Assembly (NCBI RefSeq): GCF_901542335.1
Contig: NZ_LR594036.1
Span: 496,001 to 560,000, forward strand
Reading direction: 5' to 3'
DNA length: 64,000 nt
DNA from: Streptococcus porcinus
Lineage (GTDB): Bacteria; Bacillota; Bacilli; Lactobacillales; Streptococcaceae
Part shown: positions 19,143 to 26,358 of the stretch, piece by piece
Layout: each line of letters starts with the position of its first letter
How positions within the stretch are numbered: the first letter of the stretch is position 1
Notes under the pieces: generated by a model
Database searches by the model: none
Told to the model about the DNA's origin: nothing
Seen by the model: only the letters and a program-made list of their open reading frames with translations
Made by a program: the position numbers and the translations under genes

Positions 19143-19165
19143 ATCAAAGTAGTTAAGGAGAAAAT

Positions 19166-20455
19166 ATGAAGAAAATTCTATACCTTATCATCACACTTTT
19201 TCTCGTTGTTGGTCTTGGTCTAGCAGCATATACCTATCATGAAAAACAAATGCAAAAACAAATAGCAAGTGCTGTAATAACGGAAAAGAAAAAGCAACTT
19301 GATGGTCCAGAAATGAAATCTACCAAAGTTTTAAAGGTAGGTAATAAACAATTCTATTACTTAGCGCCGTTAAAAGATAATAGTTCATTCTATAAAGAAA
19401 ATTTACCTTTATCTTTGTACCAAAATTTAAGTGATAAAAAAGAAATTATTTTTATTAAGCCAGAATTTAAAGACACCCCTTTAAATAAGGTTAAAAAGGT
19501 CTTTATTCATCAAATAACCTATAAAAAAGAATTATTTAAGCTTACTAAAAAGTCAGATAATATTATTAGTAGTTATCATCTAAAATCTGATTATAGTCAA
19601 TTTAAAGTAACTGATTTAGTCAATGGTCATATTGATCGGGTTGCTCAAGAAATTAAAAAATTGGATCCTGACGCCGTTTTTGACCCTAGTATCATGGGAA
19701 GGCTTTCTGAACGTAAGGGAAAGTTAACGGATACATTGTTAATTAATGAAAAAGGAATTACCGTTCAAGACAAGAAGGTTATTCCCTTTCAAAACCTGTT
19801 TGATGTTATTGATCCTCATTATCTAAAGGGACAAATAAAAAATGACTATGAACAGTATTTGAAAAAGAAAAAAGAAGAGGCAGATGCTAAAGCTTCTAAA
19901 GAAAAAATGGTTGCTCTAACCTTTGATGATGGACCAAATCCTGCAACCACTCCAAAAGTTTTAGAGTTATTAAGTAAATATGGCGCTAAAGCAACCTTCT
20001 TTATGATGGGATCAAAAATTGCGGGAAATGAAGCGCTGGTCAAAAAAGTACATGATTCAGGTAACGACATTGGTAATCATTCTTGGGATCATCCTAACTT
20101 AACTAAATTAAGCCCAGATCAGGTTAAGTCACAAATTCAATCAACTAATGATGCCATTGTAAAAGCCTGTGGTCAAAAGCCCGTCTACCTAAGGCCGCCA
20201 TACGGTGCAACAAATGAGATGGTAAAACAAGCCTCCGGTATGAATCAAATGCTGTGGACAGTAGATACCCGTGATTGGGAAAATCATAGTACTGAAGGGA
20301 TTATGTCGAATATTAAGAGTCAATTACAACCTGGTGGTGTTATTTTGATGCATGACATTCACCAAACATCAGTAGATGCTTTGCCGACGGTTTTGGAGTA
20401 CCTAAAAAAAGAAGGCTATCGTTGTGTAACGATTAGTCAATTGATGGGGGAATAA
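19166..20455 (+). CDS. Membrane-anchored polysaccharide deacetylase (peptidoglycan N-acetylglucosamine deacetylase type)
   Basis: 429 residues. One N-terminal membrane anchor (residues 4-22) is followed by an extracytoplasmic spacer and a NodB/CE4 domain from about residue 248. The domain shows the metal and catalytic motif TFDDGP, the histidine ligands in NHSWDHP, the groove motif RPPYGATN, and the C-terminal DTRDWEN and ILMHDIH. By family, it removes acetyl groups from cell-wall GlcNAc (PgdA type), which lowers lysozyme sensitivity. An AAGGAG site precedes the ATG. It is a single gene bounded by terminators. Confidence 0.88.
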   Translation: MKKILYLIITLFLVVGLGLAAYTYHEKQMQKQIASAVITEKKKQLDGPEMKSTKVLKVGNKQFYYLAPLKDNSSFYKENLPLSLYQNLSDKKEIIFIKPEFKDTPLNKVKKVFIHQITYKKELFKLTKKSDNIISSYHLKSDYSQFKVTDLVNGHIDRVAQEIKKLDPDAVFDPSIMGRLSERKGKLTDTLLINEKGITVQDKKVIPFQNLFDVIDPHYLKGQIKNDYEQYLKKKKEEADAKASKEKMVALTFDDGPNPATTPKVLELLSKYGAKATFFMMGSKIAGNEALVKKVHDSGNDIGNHSWDHPNLTKLSPDQVKSQIQSTNDAIVKACGQKPVYLRPPYGATNEMVKQASGMNQMLWTVDTRDWENHSTEGIMSNIKSQLQPGGVILMHDIHQTSVDALPTVLEYLKKEGYRCVTISQLMGE

Positions 20456-20485
20456 AAAAGTTATTCGATTACAAGTGAAATAGCT

Positions 20486-20524
20486 CTTAGAAATGCTTTT
20501 ATGCAGTGTTTCTAAGGGTTTTTC
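20486..20524 (+). terminator. Terminator of the deacetylase gene
   Basis: CTTAGAAA (20486-20493) pairs with TTTCTAAG (20509-20516), with a further TGC/GCA pairing inside, then GGTTTTT. Confidence 0.7.
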
Positions 20525-20536
20525 TTTTGTTAGAGT

Positions 20537-20586
20537 CAAAAAAAGATTGAAGGAAAGTTGGTCGTATTGGACGTTTTCTTCAATCT
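20537..20586 (-). terminator. Terminator of the DEAD-box helicase gene
   Basis: AGATTGAAG (20544-20552) pairs with CTTCAATCT (20578-20586). On the minus strand the hairpin is followed by seven T and lies just after the helicase stop. Confidence 0.75.
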
Positions 20587-20604
20587 AAATCTTAAATAAA
20601 TTTT

Positions 20605-21687
20605 TTACTTTTGTTGTAATTTTTGGTTGTGTAAGGTTAATTCTGAAACTGGAGCAAATTTTTTTAATTTCTTGATGTCTTCGGGATGATTAACAAAGGT
20701 AATAACTACTCCTTTATTCCCCATTCTACCAGTTCTGCCAGCTCGATGAGTGTAGTTTTCCTTGTCACGGGCTACTTCAAAATTAATAACGTACTCAAGT
20801 TGATCAATATCAATGCCTCGAGCAACTAAATCAGTAGCTAATAAGAGTGAGATGTCATCATTCTTAAATTTTTCAAGAATTGCTTTTCGGAATTTTACAT
20901 TGATATCACTAGCTAGAGAAACAGCATTTGTTCCCATATATTGTAATTTTTCTTCACTTGCTCCTAAATCGGATAGGTTATTAAAGAAAACTAGGGCCCG
21001 AAAGTTAGGGATATTGGAAAATTTTCGTAAAAGGTCAAGACGATTACGTTTATCTACCGATATATAGTAGTGTTTGATAGAGGTTAACTTTTGGTGGGAT
21101 AAGTCAATAGTTACCGTGTCGGTAGCTAAAACATCTTTTGAAACTCTGTCGGTTGCACTCATGTAAATCATTTGATGGCTTTTAGGGACATGGTGAGAAA
21201 TTTTTTGAACAAAGCGATATTGTGAGTCGCCTAGAAGTTCATCAAATTCATCCAATACAATGGTGTCTACATTCATCATTTTAATTTTTTTATGTTGAAT
21301 TAACTCATAAACACGACCTGGAGTACCAATTATAATTTGGGGACCTTTTTTGAGGCGTTCAATTTGTCTTTTCTGACTTGTACCAGAAATAAAGAGTTGA
21401 GCGACTATTCCTAATGGCTCAGCCCACTCTTTAGTAACGTCAAATATTTGACCAGCTAATTCTGTATTTGGTGCTAGAATTAACAATTGCTGGGCTTTTT
21501 TACCTTCAATCTTTAATAGACTTGGCAAGAGATAGGCTAAGGTTTTACCAGTTCCAGTTGGGCTAATACCCAGTACATTTTTGCCTTGGCGAATGGGTTC
21601 AAAGACTTGTTCTTGAATAGGCGTTAACTGTGCTATTTGACTCTGGGCAAGTTGATCTTGCCAAATTTGGGGAAATTCTTTTAACAT
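20605..21687 (-). CDS. DEAD-box-family ATP-dependent RNA helicase
   Basis: 360 residues, two RecA-like domains with no extra C-terminal RNA-binding tail. Motifs in order are the Q-motif region (LTPIQEQVF), motif I SPTGTGKT, PGRVYEL, motif II D-E-F-D in place of DEAD, motif III SAT, motif V ATDLVARGIDID and motif VI HRAGRTGRMG. It should unwind short RNA duplexes, probably in ribosome assembly or mRNA decay. The DEFD variant is a mild departure from the family name. AAGGA precedes the ATG; the extended -10 TGC-TATAAT is at 21717-21725 on the minus strand. Confidence 0.9.
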   Translation of the reverse strand: MLKEFPQIWQDQLAQSQIAQLTPIQEQVFEPIRQGKNVLGISPTGTGKTLAYLLPSLLKIEGKKAQQLLILAPNTELAGQIFDVTKEWAEPLGIVAQLFISGTSQKRQIERLKKGPQIIIGTPGRVYELIQHKKIKMMNVDTIVLDEFDELLGDSQYRFVQKISHHVPKSHQMIYMSATDRVSKDVLATDTVTIDLSHQKLTSIKHYYISVDKRNRLDLLRKFSNIPNFRALVFFNNLSDLGASEEKLQYMGTNAVSLASDINVKFRKAILEKFKNDDISLLLATDLVARGIDIDQLEYVINFEVARDKENYTHRAGRTGRMGNKGVVITFVNHPEDIKKLKKFAPVSELTLHNQKLQQK

Positions 21688-21716
21688 TCTATGTCCTTTT
21701 AACTTTCTTACTATAT

Positions 21717-21725
21717 ATTATAGCA
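21717..21725 (-). promoter_or_regulatory. Extended -10 promoter of the helicase gene
   Basis: On the minus strand TGC precedes TATAAT (21722 down to 21717), with TTAGAA 18 bp upstream. Confidence 0.5.
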
Positions 21726-21841
21726 TGAAATAGTTTTAGTTTCTAAGTATAGTTAAACTCAATTTAAAAATCGGATTAGATAGCCATATTGTTTGAATTT
21801 TGGTAAAATATACCGAAGACTTTTTAGAGATGGAGTAAAGA

Positions 21842-22477
21842 ATGAATAAGAAGCCGATTATTATAGGTGTTACAGGTGGGTCTGGTGGCGGAAAAACAAG
21901 TGTATCAAGAGCAATTTTGGATCATTTTCCTAACGCAAGAATTGCTATGATTCAACATGATTCTTATTATCGGGATCAAGCTCATTTAAGTTTTGAAGAA
22001 AGAGTAAAGACGAATTATGATCACCCATTAGCTTTCGAAACTGATTTTATGATTGAACAGCTGAAAGAATTATTAGAAGGACGACCGGTTGATATTCCGA
22101 TATATGATTACAAAGCACATACCCGGAGTCATAAAACTTTCCGTCAAGAACCACAAGATGTTATTATTGTCGAAGGAATCCTAGTATTAGAGGATGAGCG
22201 CTTACGTAATTTAATGGATATCAAACTTTTCGTTGATACTGATGATGATATTCGAATTATTCGTCGTATTAAACGTGATATGATGGAGCGTGGTAGGAGT
22301 TTAGATAGTATTATTGAACAGTACACAACTGTTGTAAAACCTATGTATCATCAATTTATCGAGCCAAGTAAACGTTATGCAGATATTATTGTTCCTGAAG
22401 GTGTGAGTAATGTCGTAGCTATCGATTTAATCAACACAAAAATTGCAAGTATATTAGCGGAATATCAAGGTGAATAA
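21842..22477 (+). CDS. udk: Uridine kinase
   Basis: 211 residues. The P-loop GGSGGGKTS is at residues 12-20, the substrate loop has [11 protein letters not shown] and [10 protein letters not shown], and the lid region has RRIKRD. It phosphorylates uridine and cytidine to UMP/CMP in pyrimidine salvage. The ATG has GGAG upstream. The downstream DUF1294 gene overlaps it by 8 bp, so the two are translationally coupled. Confidence 0.95.
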   Translation: MNKKPIIIGVTGGSGGGKTSVSRAILDHFPNARIAMIQHDSYYRDQAHLSFEERVKTNYDHPLAFETDFMIEQLKELLEGRPVDIPIYDYKAHTRSHKTFRQEPQDVIIVEGILVLEDERLRNLMDIKLFVDTDDDIRIIRRIKRDMMERGRSLDSIIEQYTTVVKPMYHQFIEPSKRYADIIVPEGVSNVVAIDLINTKIASILAEYQGE

Positions 22478-22763
22478 TTTAAGAGTAATACTAGCACTTC
22501 TCAGTATATTATTGTTATGGAACTTGATTGTTTTTGCAGTTTATGGGATTGATAAAGGTAGAGCAATTAAAGGCCGATGGCGTATCTCAGAGTCAACTTT
22601 AATCGGAATGACTCTCTTTTTTGGAGGACTAGGTGCTTGGCTTGCCGCTAAAATATTTCATCATAAAACACAGAAATGGTACTTTCAAGTGATTTGGGGC
22701 ATAGGAATAGCTATTCTTGTGATACTGGGATATTTTATTTATTTTTATTCTTGTCTCAATTAA
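22470..22763 (+). CDS. Small DUF1294 membrane protein
   Basis: 97 residues with three hydrophobic segments. The central signature [17 protein letters not shown] followed by a glycine-rich membrane helix ([18 protein letters not shown]) is characteristic of the DUF1294 family. Function is unknown. The start is a GTG inside the end of udk, with AAGG directly before it, which suggests reinitiation after udk. Confidence 0.8.
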   Translation: MNNLRVILALLSILLLWNLIVFAVYGIDKGRAIKGRWRISESTLIGMTLFFGGLGAWLAAKIFHHKTQKWYFQVIWGIGIAILVILGYFIYFYSCLN

Positions 22764-22829
22764 GCTATTGAAAGTAGGCTATTCAGATCATGGATGGCAA
22801 AGGTAATACTTAAAGAAAAAAACTTCTTG

Positions 22830-22838
22830 TGATATAAT
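22830..22838 (+). promoter_or_regulatory. Extended -10 promoter of the GAF-domain gene (leaderless)
   Basis: TGA-TATAAT with the hexamer at 22833-22838. The ATG begins after exactly six more bases and there is no ribosome site. A weak TTAAAG lies 17 bp upstream. Confidence 0.6.
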
Positions 22839-22844
22839 AGAACA

Positions 22845-23342
22845 ATGAATATGACGACAAAAGAAAAAAATTATCAACTCATGATTGCTCAGGCGCAGGC
22901 TTTATTTGCCAATGAAGATAATGCTATGGCCAACTTAGCAAATGCTAGTGCCTTATTAATGGCTAGCTTACCTCATTCTGTTTTTTCAGGTTTTTATTTA
23001 TTTGATGGAAATGAGCTCATTCTAGGTCCTTTTCAAGGTGGTGTTTCCTGTGTTCGGATTGCTCTAGGTAAAGGTGTTTGTGGTCAAGCTGCGCTAGAAG
23101 AAAAAACCATTATTGTGTCAGGCGTCACACGACATGAAAATTATATTTCCTGTGATTCCAAAGCAATGAGCGAGATTGTGATACCTATGATTAAAAACGG
23201 TCACCTATTGGGGGTCTTAGATTTGGACTCCTCAGTAGTGGATGATTATGATCAGTTAGATCGTGTCTACCTGGAGCGACTTGTCGCAATTTTGGTAGAG
23301 AACAGCTCTTTCAATTTTGAGATATTTGGGGTGAAAAATTAA
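22845..23342 (+). CDS. GAF-domain free methionine-(R)-sulfoxide reductase
   Basis: 165 residues, a single GAF domain. The three conserved cysteines of the fRMsr family are visible in [17 protein letters not shown] and YISCDSKA. By family, it reduces free methionine-R-sulfoxide in the cytoplasm using thioredoxin, part of oxidative-stress repair. A second ATG six bases downstream is possible, but the first lies exactly where transcription should begin. Its stop overlaps the dnaX ATG by one base (TAATG), so they are coupled. Confidence 0.85.
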   Translation: MNMTTKEKNYQLMIAQAQALFANEDNAMANLANASALLMASLPHSVFSGFYLFDGNELILGPFQGGVSCVRIALGKGVCGQAALEEKTIIVSGVTRHENYISCDSKAMSEIVIPMIKNGHLLGVLDLDSSVVDDYDQLDRVYLERLVAILVENSSFNFEIFGVKN

Positions 23343-25024
23343 TGTACCAAGCTTTGTATCGAAAATATCGGAGTCAAACCTTTGCTGAAATGGTTGGACA
23401 AAAGGTGATTTCGACAACTTTAAAACAAGCCGTTTCATCAGGCAAGATTAGCCATGCTTATTTATTTTCTGGACCACGTGGAACGGGTAAAACGAGTGCT
23501 GCTAAAATTTTCGCAAAGGCAATGAACTGTCCAAATCAAATTGATGGGGAACCTTGCAACCACTGTGATATCTGCCGTGATATTACCAATGGTAGCTTAG
23601 AGGATGTGATTGAGATTGATGCAGCTTCAAATAATGGAGTCGATGAAATTCGTGAGATTCGTGATAAATCAACTTATGCCCCTAGCCGAGCGACTTATAA
23701 GGTTTACATTATAGATGAAGTTCATATGTTGTCGAGTGGGGCTTTCAATGCTCTATTAAAGACTTTGGAAGAGCCTAGTCAAAATGTTGTCTTTATCTTA
23801 GCTACAACAGAGCTTCATAAAATCCCTGCTACGATTCTTTCAAGAGTTCAACGATTTGAATTCAAGTCTATCAAACAAAATGACATTAGCAGTCATCTTG
23901 CCTGGATTTTAGAAACTGAAGAAATTCCTTATCAAGATGGTGCCTTAGATTTGATTGCCCGAAGGGCAGAAGGTGGGATGAGAGATGCCTTGTCGATATT
24001 GGATCAGGCATTAAGTTTATCAGCTGAAAACCAGGTTGATTTAGCTATTGCTGAAGAAATAACAGGGTCAATTAGTTTGGCTGCTCTAGACACCTATGTG
24101 TTCAACCTTCATCATCACAATGCCCAAGCGGCACTGTCAGATCTGGCTACTATTTTTGATAATGGAAAAAGTATGAGTCGTTTTGCTACGGACTTACTCA
24201 CTTATTTGAGAGATTTATTGGTGGTAAAAGTGGGTGGTCAGACCTATTCACAATCAGAGCATTTTCAGGAGAATTTGCAGATTGAAACGGACGCTATCTT
24301 TGCTATGATTGCAACTATTACCAAGTATTTACCGGAAATTAAAAAAGGCAGTCATCCTAGAATTTATACTGAAATGATGACCATCGCCTTGTCTAAACCG
24401 GCTACTCCAACTACTTTGGGAAAGTCAGAAGAAGTACTGACTGATTTGGAAAATTTGCGAGCTGAGGTGGCCCTGTTAAAAGAAACTTTAGCATCTTTAG
24501 AACTACAGACTTCGCAAACACAAGCGAATACAGCTGTTGCTAGCAAAGCTAATTATTCTCGGAAAACCTTTACCTACAAAGTCGATCGTCAGAAAATTTT
24601 GACTATCATGGAGGAAACTGTTCAAGAGAGTGAAAAATCGCGACAATATCTAGATTCTTTAAAATCGGTGTGGAATGAAATTTTGGATAGTATTTCTCCC
24701 CAAGATAGAGCTTTGCTTTTAGGTTCAGAGCCAGTTCTTGCTAATAGTGAAAATGCTATTTTAGCCTTTGAAGCAGCTTTTAATGCGGAGCAAGCTATGA
24801 ACCGCCAAGATTTAAATGATATATTTGGGAATATTATGAGTAAGGCAGCTGGTTTTGCACCAAATATCCTTGCAGTACCAAGGGCTGATTTTAATCACAT
24901 TAGGTCGGAGTTTGCCAAGCAAATGAAGGCTCAAGCACAGGAGCCGGTAGAAGAAAAAAAATCCAATGAGATTCCAGAGGAGTTTGGTTTCTTAAAGGAT
25001 AAGATAAAAACAATAGAGGATTAA
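23342..25024 (+). CDS. dnaX: DNA polymerase III subunits gamma/tau
   Basis: 560 residues. AAA+ clamp-loader ATPase with Walker A GPRGTGKTS (about residue 45), the zinc module with cysteines in CPNQIDGEPCNHCDIC, Walker B IIDEVHML and the SRC motif ILSRVQRF. Domain III is followed by a tau-like C-terminal region rich in E, Q and K. It loads the sliding clamp and links polymerases. An A8 run near codon 540 is too close to the end to make a classical gamma by frameshifting. It overlaps the preceding gene by one base. Confidence 0.95.
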   Translation: MYQALYRKYRSQTFAEMVGQKVISTTLKQAVSSGKISHAYLFSGPRGTGKTSAAKIFAKAMNCPNQIDGEPCNHCDICRDITNGSLEDVIEIDAASNNGVDEIREIRDKSTYAPSRATYKVYIIDEVHMLSSGAFNALLKTLEEPSQNVVFILATTELHKIPATILSRVQRFEFKSIKQNDISSHLAWILETEEIPYQDGALDLIARRAEGGMRDALSILDQALSLSAENQVDLAIAEEITGSISLAALDTYVFNLHHHNAQAALSDLATIFDNGKSMSRFATDLLTYLRDLLVVKVGGQTYSQSEHFQENLQIETDAIFAMIATITKYLPEIKKGSHPRIYTEMMTIALSKPATPTTLGKSEEVLTDLENLRAEVALLKETLASLELQTSQTQANTAVASKANYSRKTFTYKVDRQKILTIMEETVQESEKSRQYLDSLKSVWNEILDSISPQDRALLLGSEPVLANSENAILAFEAAFNAEQAMNRQDLNDIFGNIMSKAAGFAPNILAVPRADFNHIRSEFAKQMKAQAQEPVEEKKSNEIPEEFGFLKDKIKTIED

Positions 25025-25033
25025 TGATTACTA

Positions 25034-25066
25034 AAAAAAGAAAATTCATGGCAGAATTTTCTTTTT
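25034..25066. terminator. Bidirectional terminator after dnaX
   Basis: GAAAATTC / GAATTTTC stem (25040-25047 / 25054-25061) with a 6-nt loop has T runs in both directions. It can end dnaX on the plus strand and birA transcripts on the minus strand. Confidence 0.7.
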
Positions 25067-25068
25067 AT

Positions 25069-25077
25069 TGATAGAAT
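25069..25077 (+). promoter_or_regulatory. Extended -10 promoter of the DUF3272 gene (leaderless)
   Basis: TGA-TAGAAT, with the hexamer at 25072-25077 and the ATG exactly six bases later. No ribosome site and no good -35 hexamer are present. Confidence 0.5.
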
Positions 25078-25083
25078 ACCAAT

Positions 25084-25287
25084 ATGACAATTAGACAATT
25101 TATAATTATGGCCATTATTTGTGCCTTTGAAACTTATTTTTTTAATGAAGCGATGTTTTCAGGTAATTTATTATTTGCTGGCTTTTGGGGCTTTTTGTTG
25201 ATAAGAGATTTAAGAAAAGCTCATGCCATCACTAAATTTGCTAAGAGTCTGTTGGAAGCAACGCGATCTACCAAGAAGAAAGACTAA
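25084..25287 (+). CDS. Small DUF3272 membrane protein
   Basis: 67 residues with two hydrophobic segments and a lysine-rich C-terminus. The sequence fits the streptococcal DUF3272 family; no function is known. Its last 20 bp overlap the end of birA on the other strand. With no Shine-Dalgarno and a -10 box ending 6 nt before the ATG, it is probably translated from a leaderless mRNA. Confidence 0.7.
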   Translation: MTIRQFIIMAIICAFETYFFNEAMFSGNLLFAGFWGFLLIRDLRKAHAITKFAKSLLEATRSTKKKD

Positions 25288-26203
25288 TTTCGCCACTTCT
25301 TAAGATTTGCTGTTGGCCATCGGCTAGTTGCACTATGAGATGACCTTGATCTGTAATGTCAATAGCGCGTGCAGTTACTAATTGGTCCTTTTCTAAAAAA
25401 GAAACCTCTCTGTCTAGTACTAATGACTTTTCTTTGTAAACTTTTAAATGGTCTTTAACAGGAATATTAAAAAATAGATTCCATATTTCAACGATTAATT
25501 GGTTACGACTAATGGGGGCATTTCCCTGAAAAAGGGATCCAGCCTTAGAGCGGATTTCATCAGGAAAGCTTGGGATATCGAAATTTAATCCTACACCAAT
25601 AATAACATCTGTAATTAAGCCTGTTTCAACAGAAGTAATAGCTTCGGTAATGATACCGGCTATTTTTTTTTGCTTCAAGTAGATATCATTAACCCATTTA
25701 ATCTGGGTTTCAATACCTGTTAAACGGGAAATGGCTTTAACGATACTTGAAGCTACCATTAGTGTGTAGGGATTAAGTTGAGCATAAGTAACATTTGGTT
25801 TTAAATGAAGAGACATGTAGATACCACCTGTATTAGATGTAAAAAAGTCACGATTCATTCGACCTTTAGCTTTTTCCTGACTGGTTGCTAGGAATAAATG
25901 GGGAGTCTGCTCGTTAGCTGTAATACTATCTTTAGCATCTTTCTGGGTTGATATACTATTTGCAGTTAAGGTCACTGGAAAGTCTAAGGCTTGACTAATA
26001 TAACCAGGTAACAGCAAGTCACCTCTTACGAGCTTATAGCCTTTAACTTTCGATTTCTCAATGACTAATCCTTGATTTTCTAAAGATTTAATAGCTTTCC
26101 AGATAGAAGTTCTAGATAAATTAATTTTATCTGCCAACACTTCGCCACTAACAAACTGATTAGATTCATTTAAAAGAGTATATATTTTTTCAGATGTTTT
26201 CAT
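25268..26203 (-). CDS. birA: Bifunctional biotin-[acetyl-CoA-carboxylase] ligase / biotin repressor
   Basis: 311 residues. An N-terminal winged-helix DNA-binding domain (about residues 1-60, NLSRTSIWKAIKSLE) precedes the catalytic domain, which has the ligase loop KGRMNRDFF and the KWVNDIYLK segment with the active lysine. A C-terminal SH3-like domain follows. It activates biotin as biotinyl-AMP, attaches it to carboxylase carrier proteins and can repress biotin genes. TTTAAA and TATACT, 17 bp apart, end six bases before the ATG, so the mRNA is probably leaderless. It converges with and overlaps the DUF3272 gene. Confidence 0.92.
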   Translation of the reverse strand: MKTSEKIYTLLNESNQFVSGEVLADKINLSRTSIWKAIKSLENQGLVIEKSKVKGYKLVRGDLLLPGYISQALDFPVTLTANSISTQKDAKDSITANEQTPHLFLATSQEKAKGRMNRDFFTSNTGGIYMSLHLKPNVTYAQLNPYTLMVASSIVKAISRLTGIETQIKWVNDIYLKQKKIAGIITEAITSVETGLITDVIIGVGLNFDIPSFPDEIRSKAGSLFQGNAPISRNQLIVEIWNLFFNIPVKDHLKVYKEKSLVLDREVSFLEKDQLVTARAIDITDQGHLIVQLADGQQQILRSGEISLSSW

Positions 26204-26209
26204 AGCTAT

Positions 26210-26238
26210 AGTATAGCTTATTTTTTGTTCTTTTTAAA
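26210..26238 (-). promoter_or_regulatory. Promoter of birA (leaderless)
   Basis: On the minus strand TTTAAA (26238-26233), 17-bp spacer, TATACT (26215-26210), then six bases and the ATG at 26203. Confidence 0.6.
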
Positions 26239-26300
26239 GTTAGAGCTCAAAAAAACAGTTTATTTAATTAAATAAATATTATAATAAAATAAATAAAGCA

Positions 26301-26328
26301 TTGCAAAAAGAAACTTTTTTGATATAAT
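26301..26328 (+). promoter_or_regulatory. Promoter of the Slr-like lipoprotein gene
   Basis: TTGCAA at 26301-26306, 16-bp spacer and extended -10 TGA-TATAAT (hexamer 26323-26328). Confidence 0.7.
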
Positions 26329-26339
26329 TAACTAGTTAA
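26328..26339. promoter_or_regulatory. AdcR zinc-repressor operator
   Basis: TTAACTAGTTAA is a perfect match to the streptococcal AdcR box TTAACYRGTTAA. It starts at the last base of the -10 hexamer and covers the transcription start, ideal for repression by zinc-loaded AdcR. Confidence 0.85.
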
Positions 26340-26358
26340 CTAAAATTTTGGAGGAAAA

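Noticed and set aside
24950..24960. A8 run near the end of dnaX as a gamma/tau frameshift site
   Set aside because: It lies at about codon 537 of 560; slippage would change only the last ~24 residues, unlike classical gamma formation after domain III.
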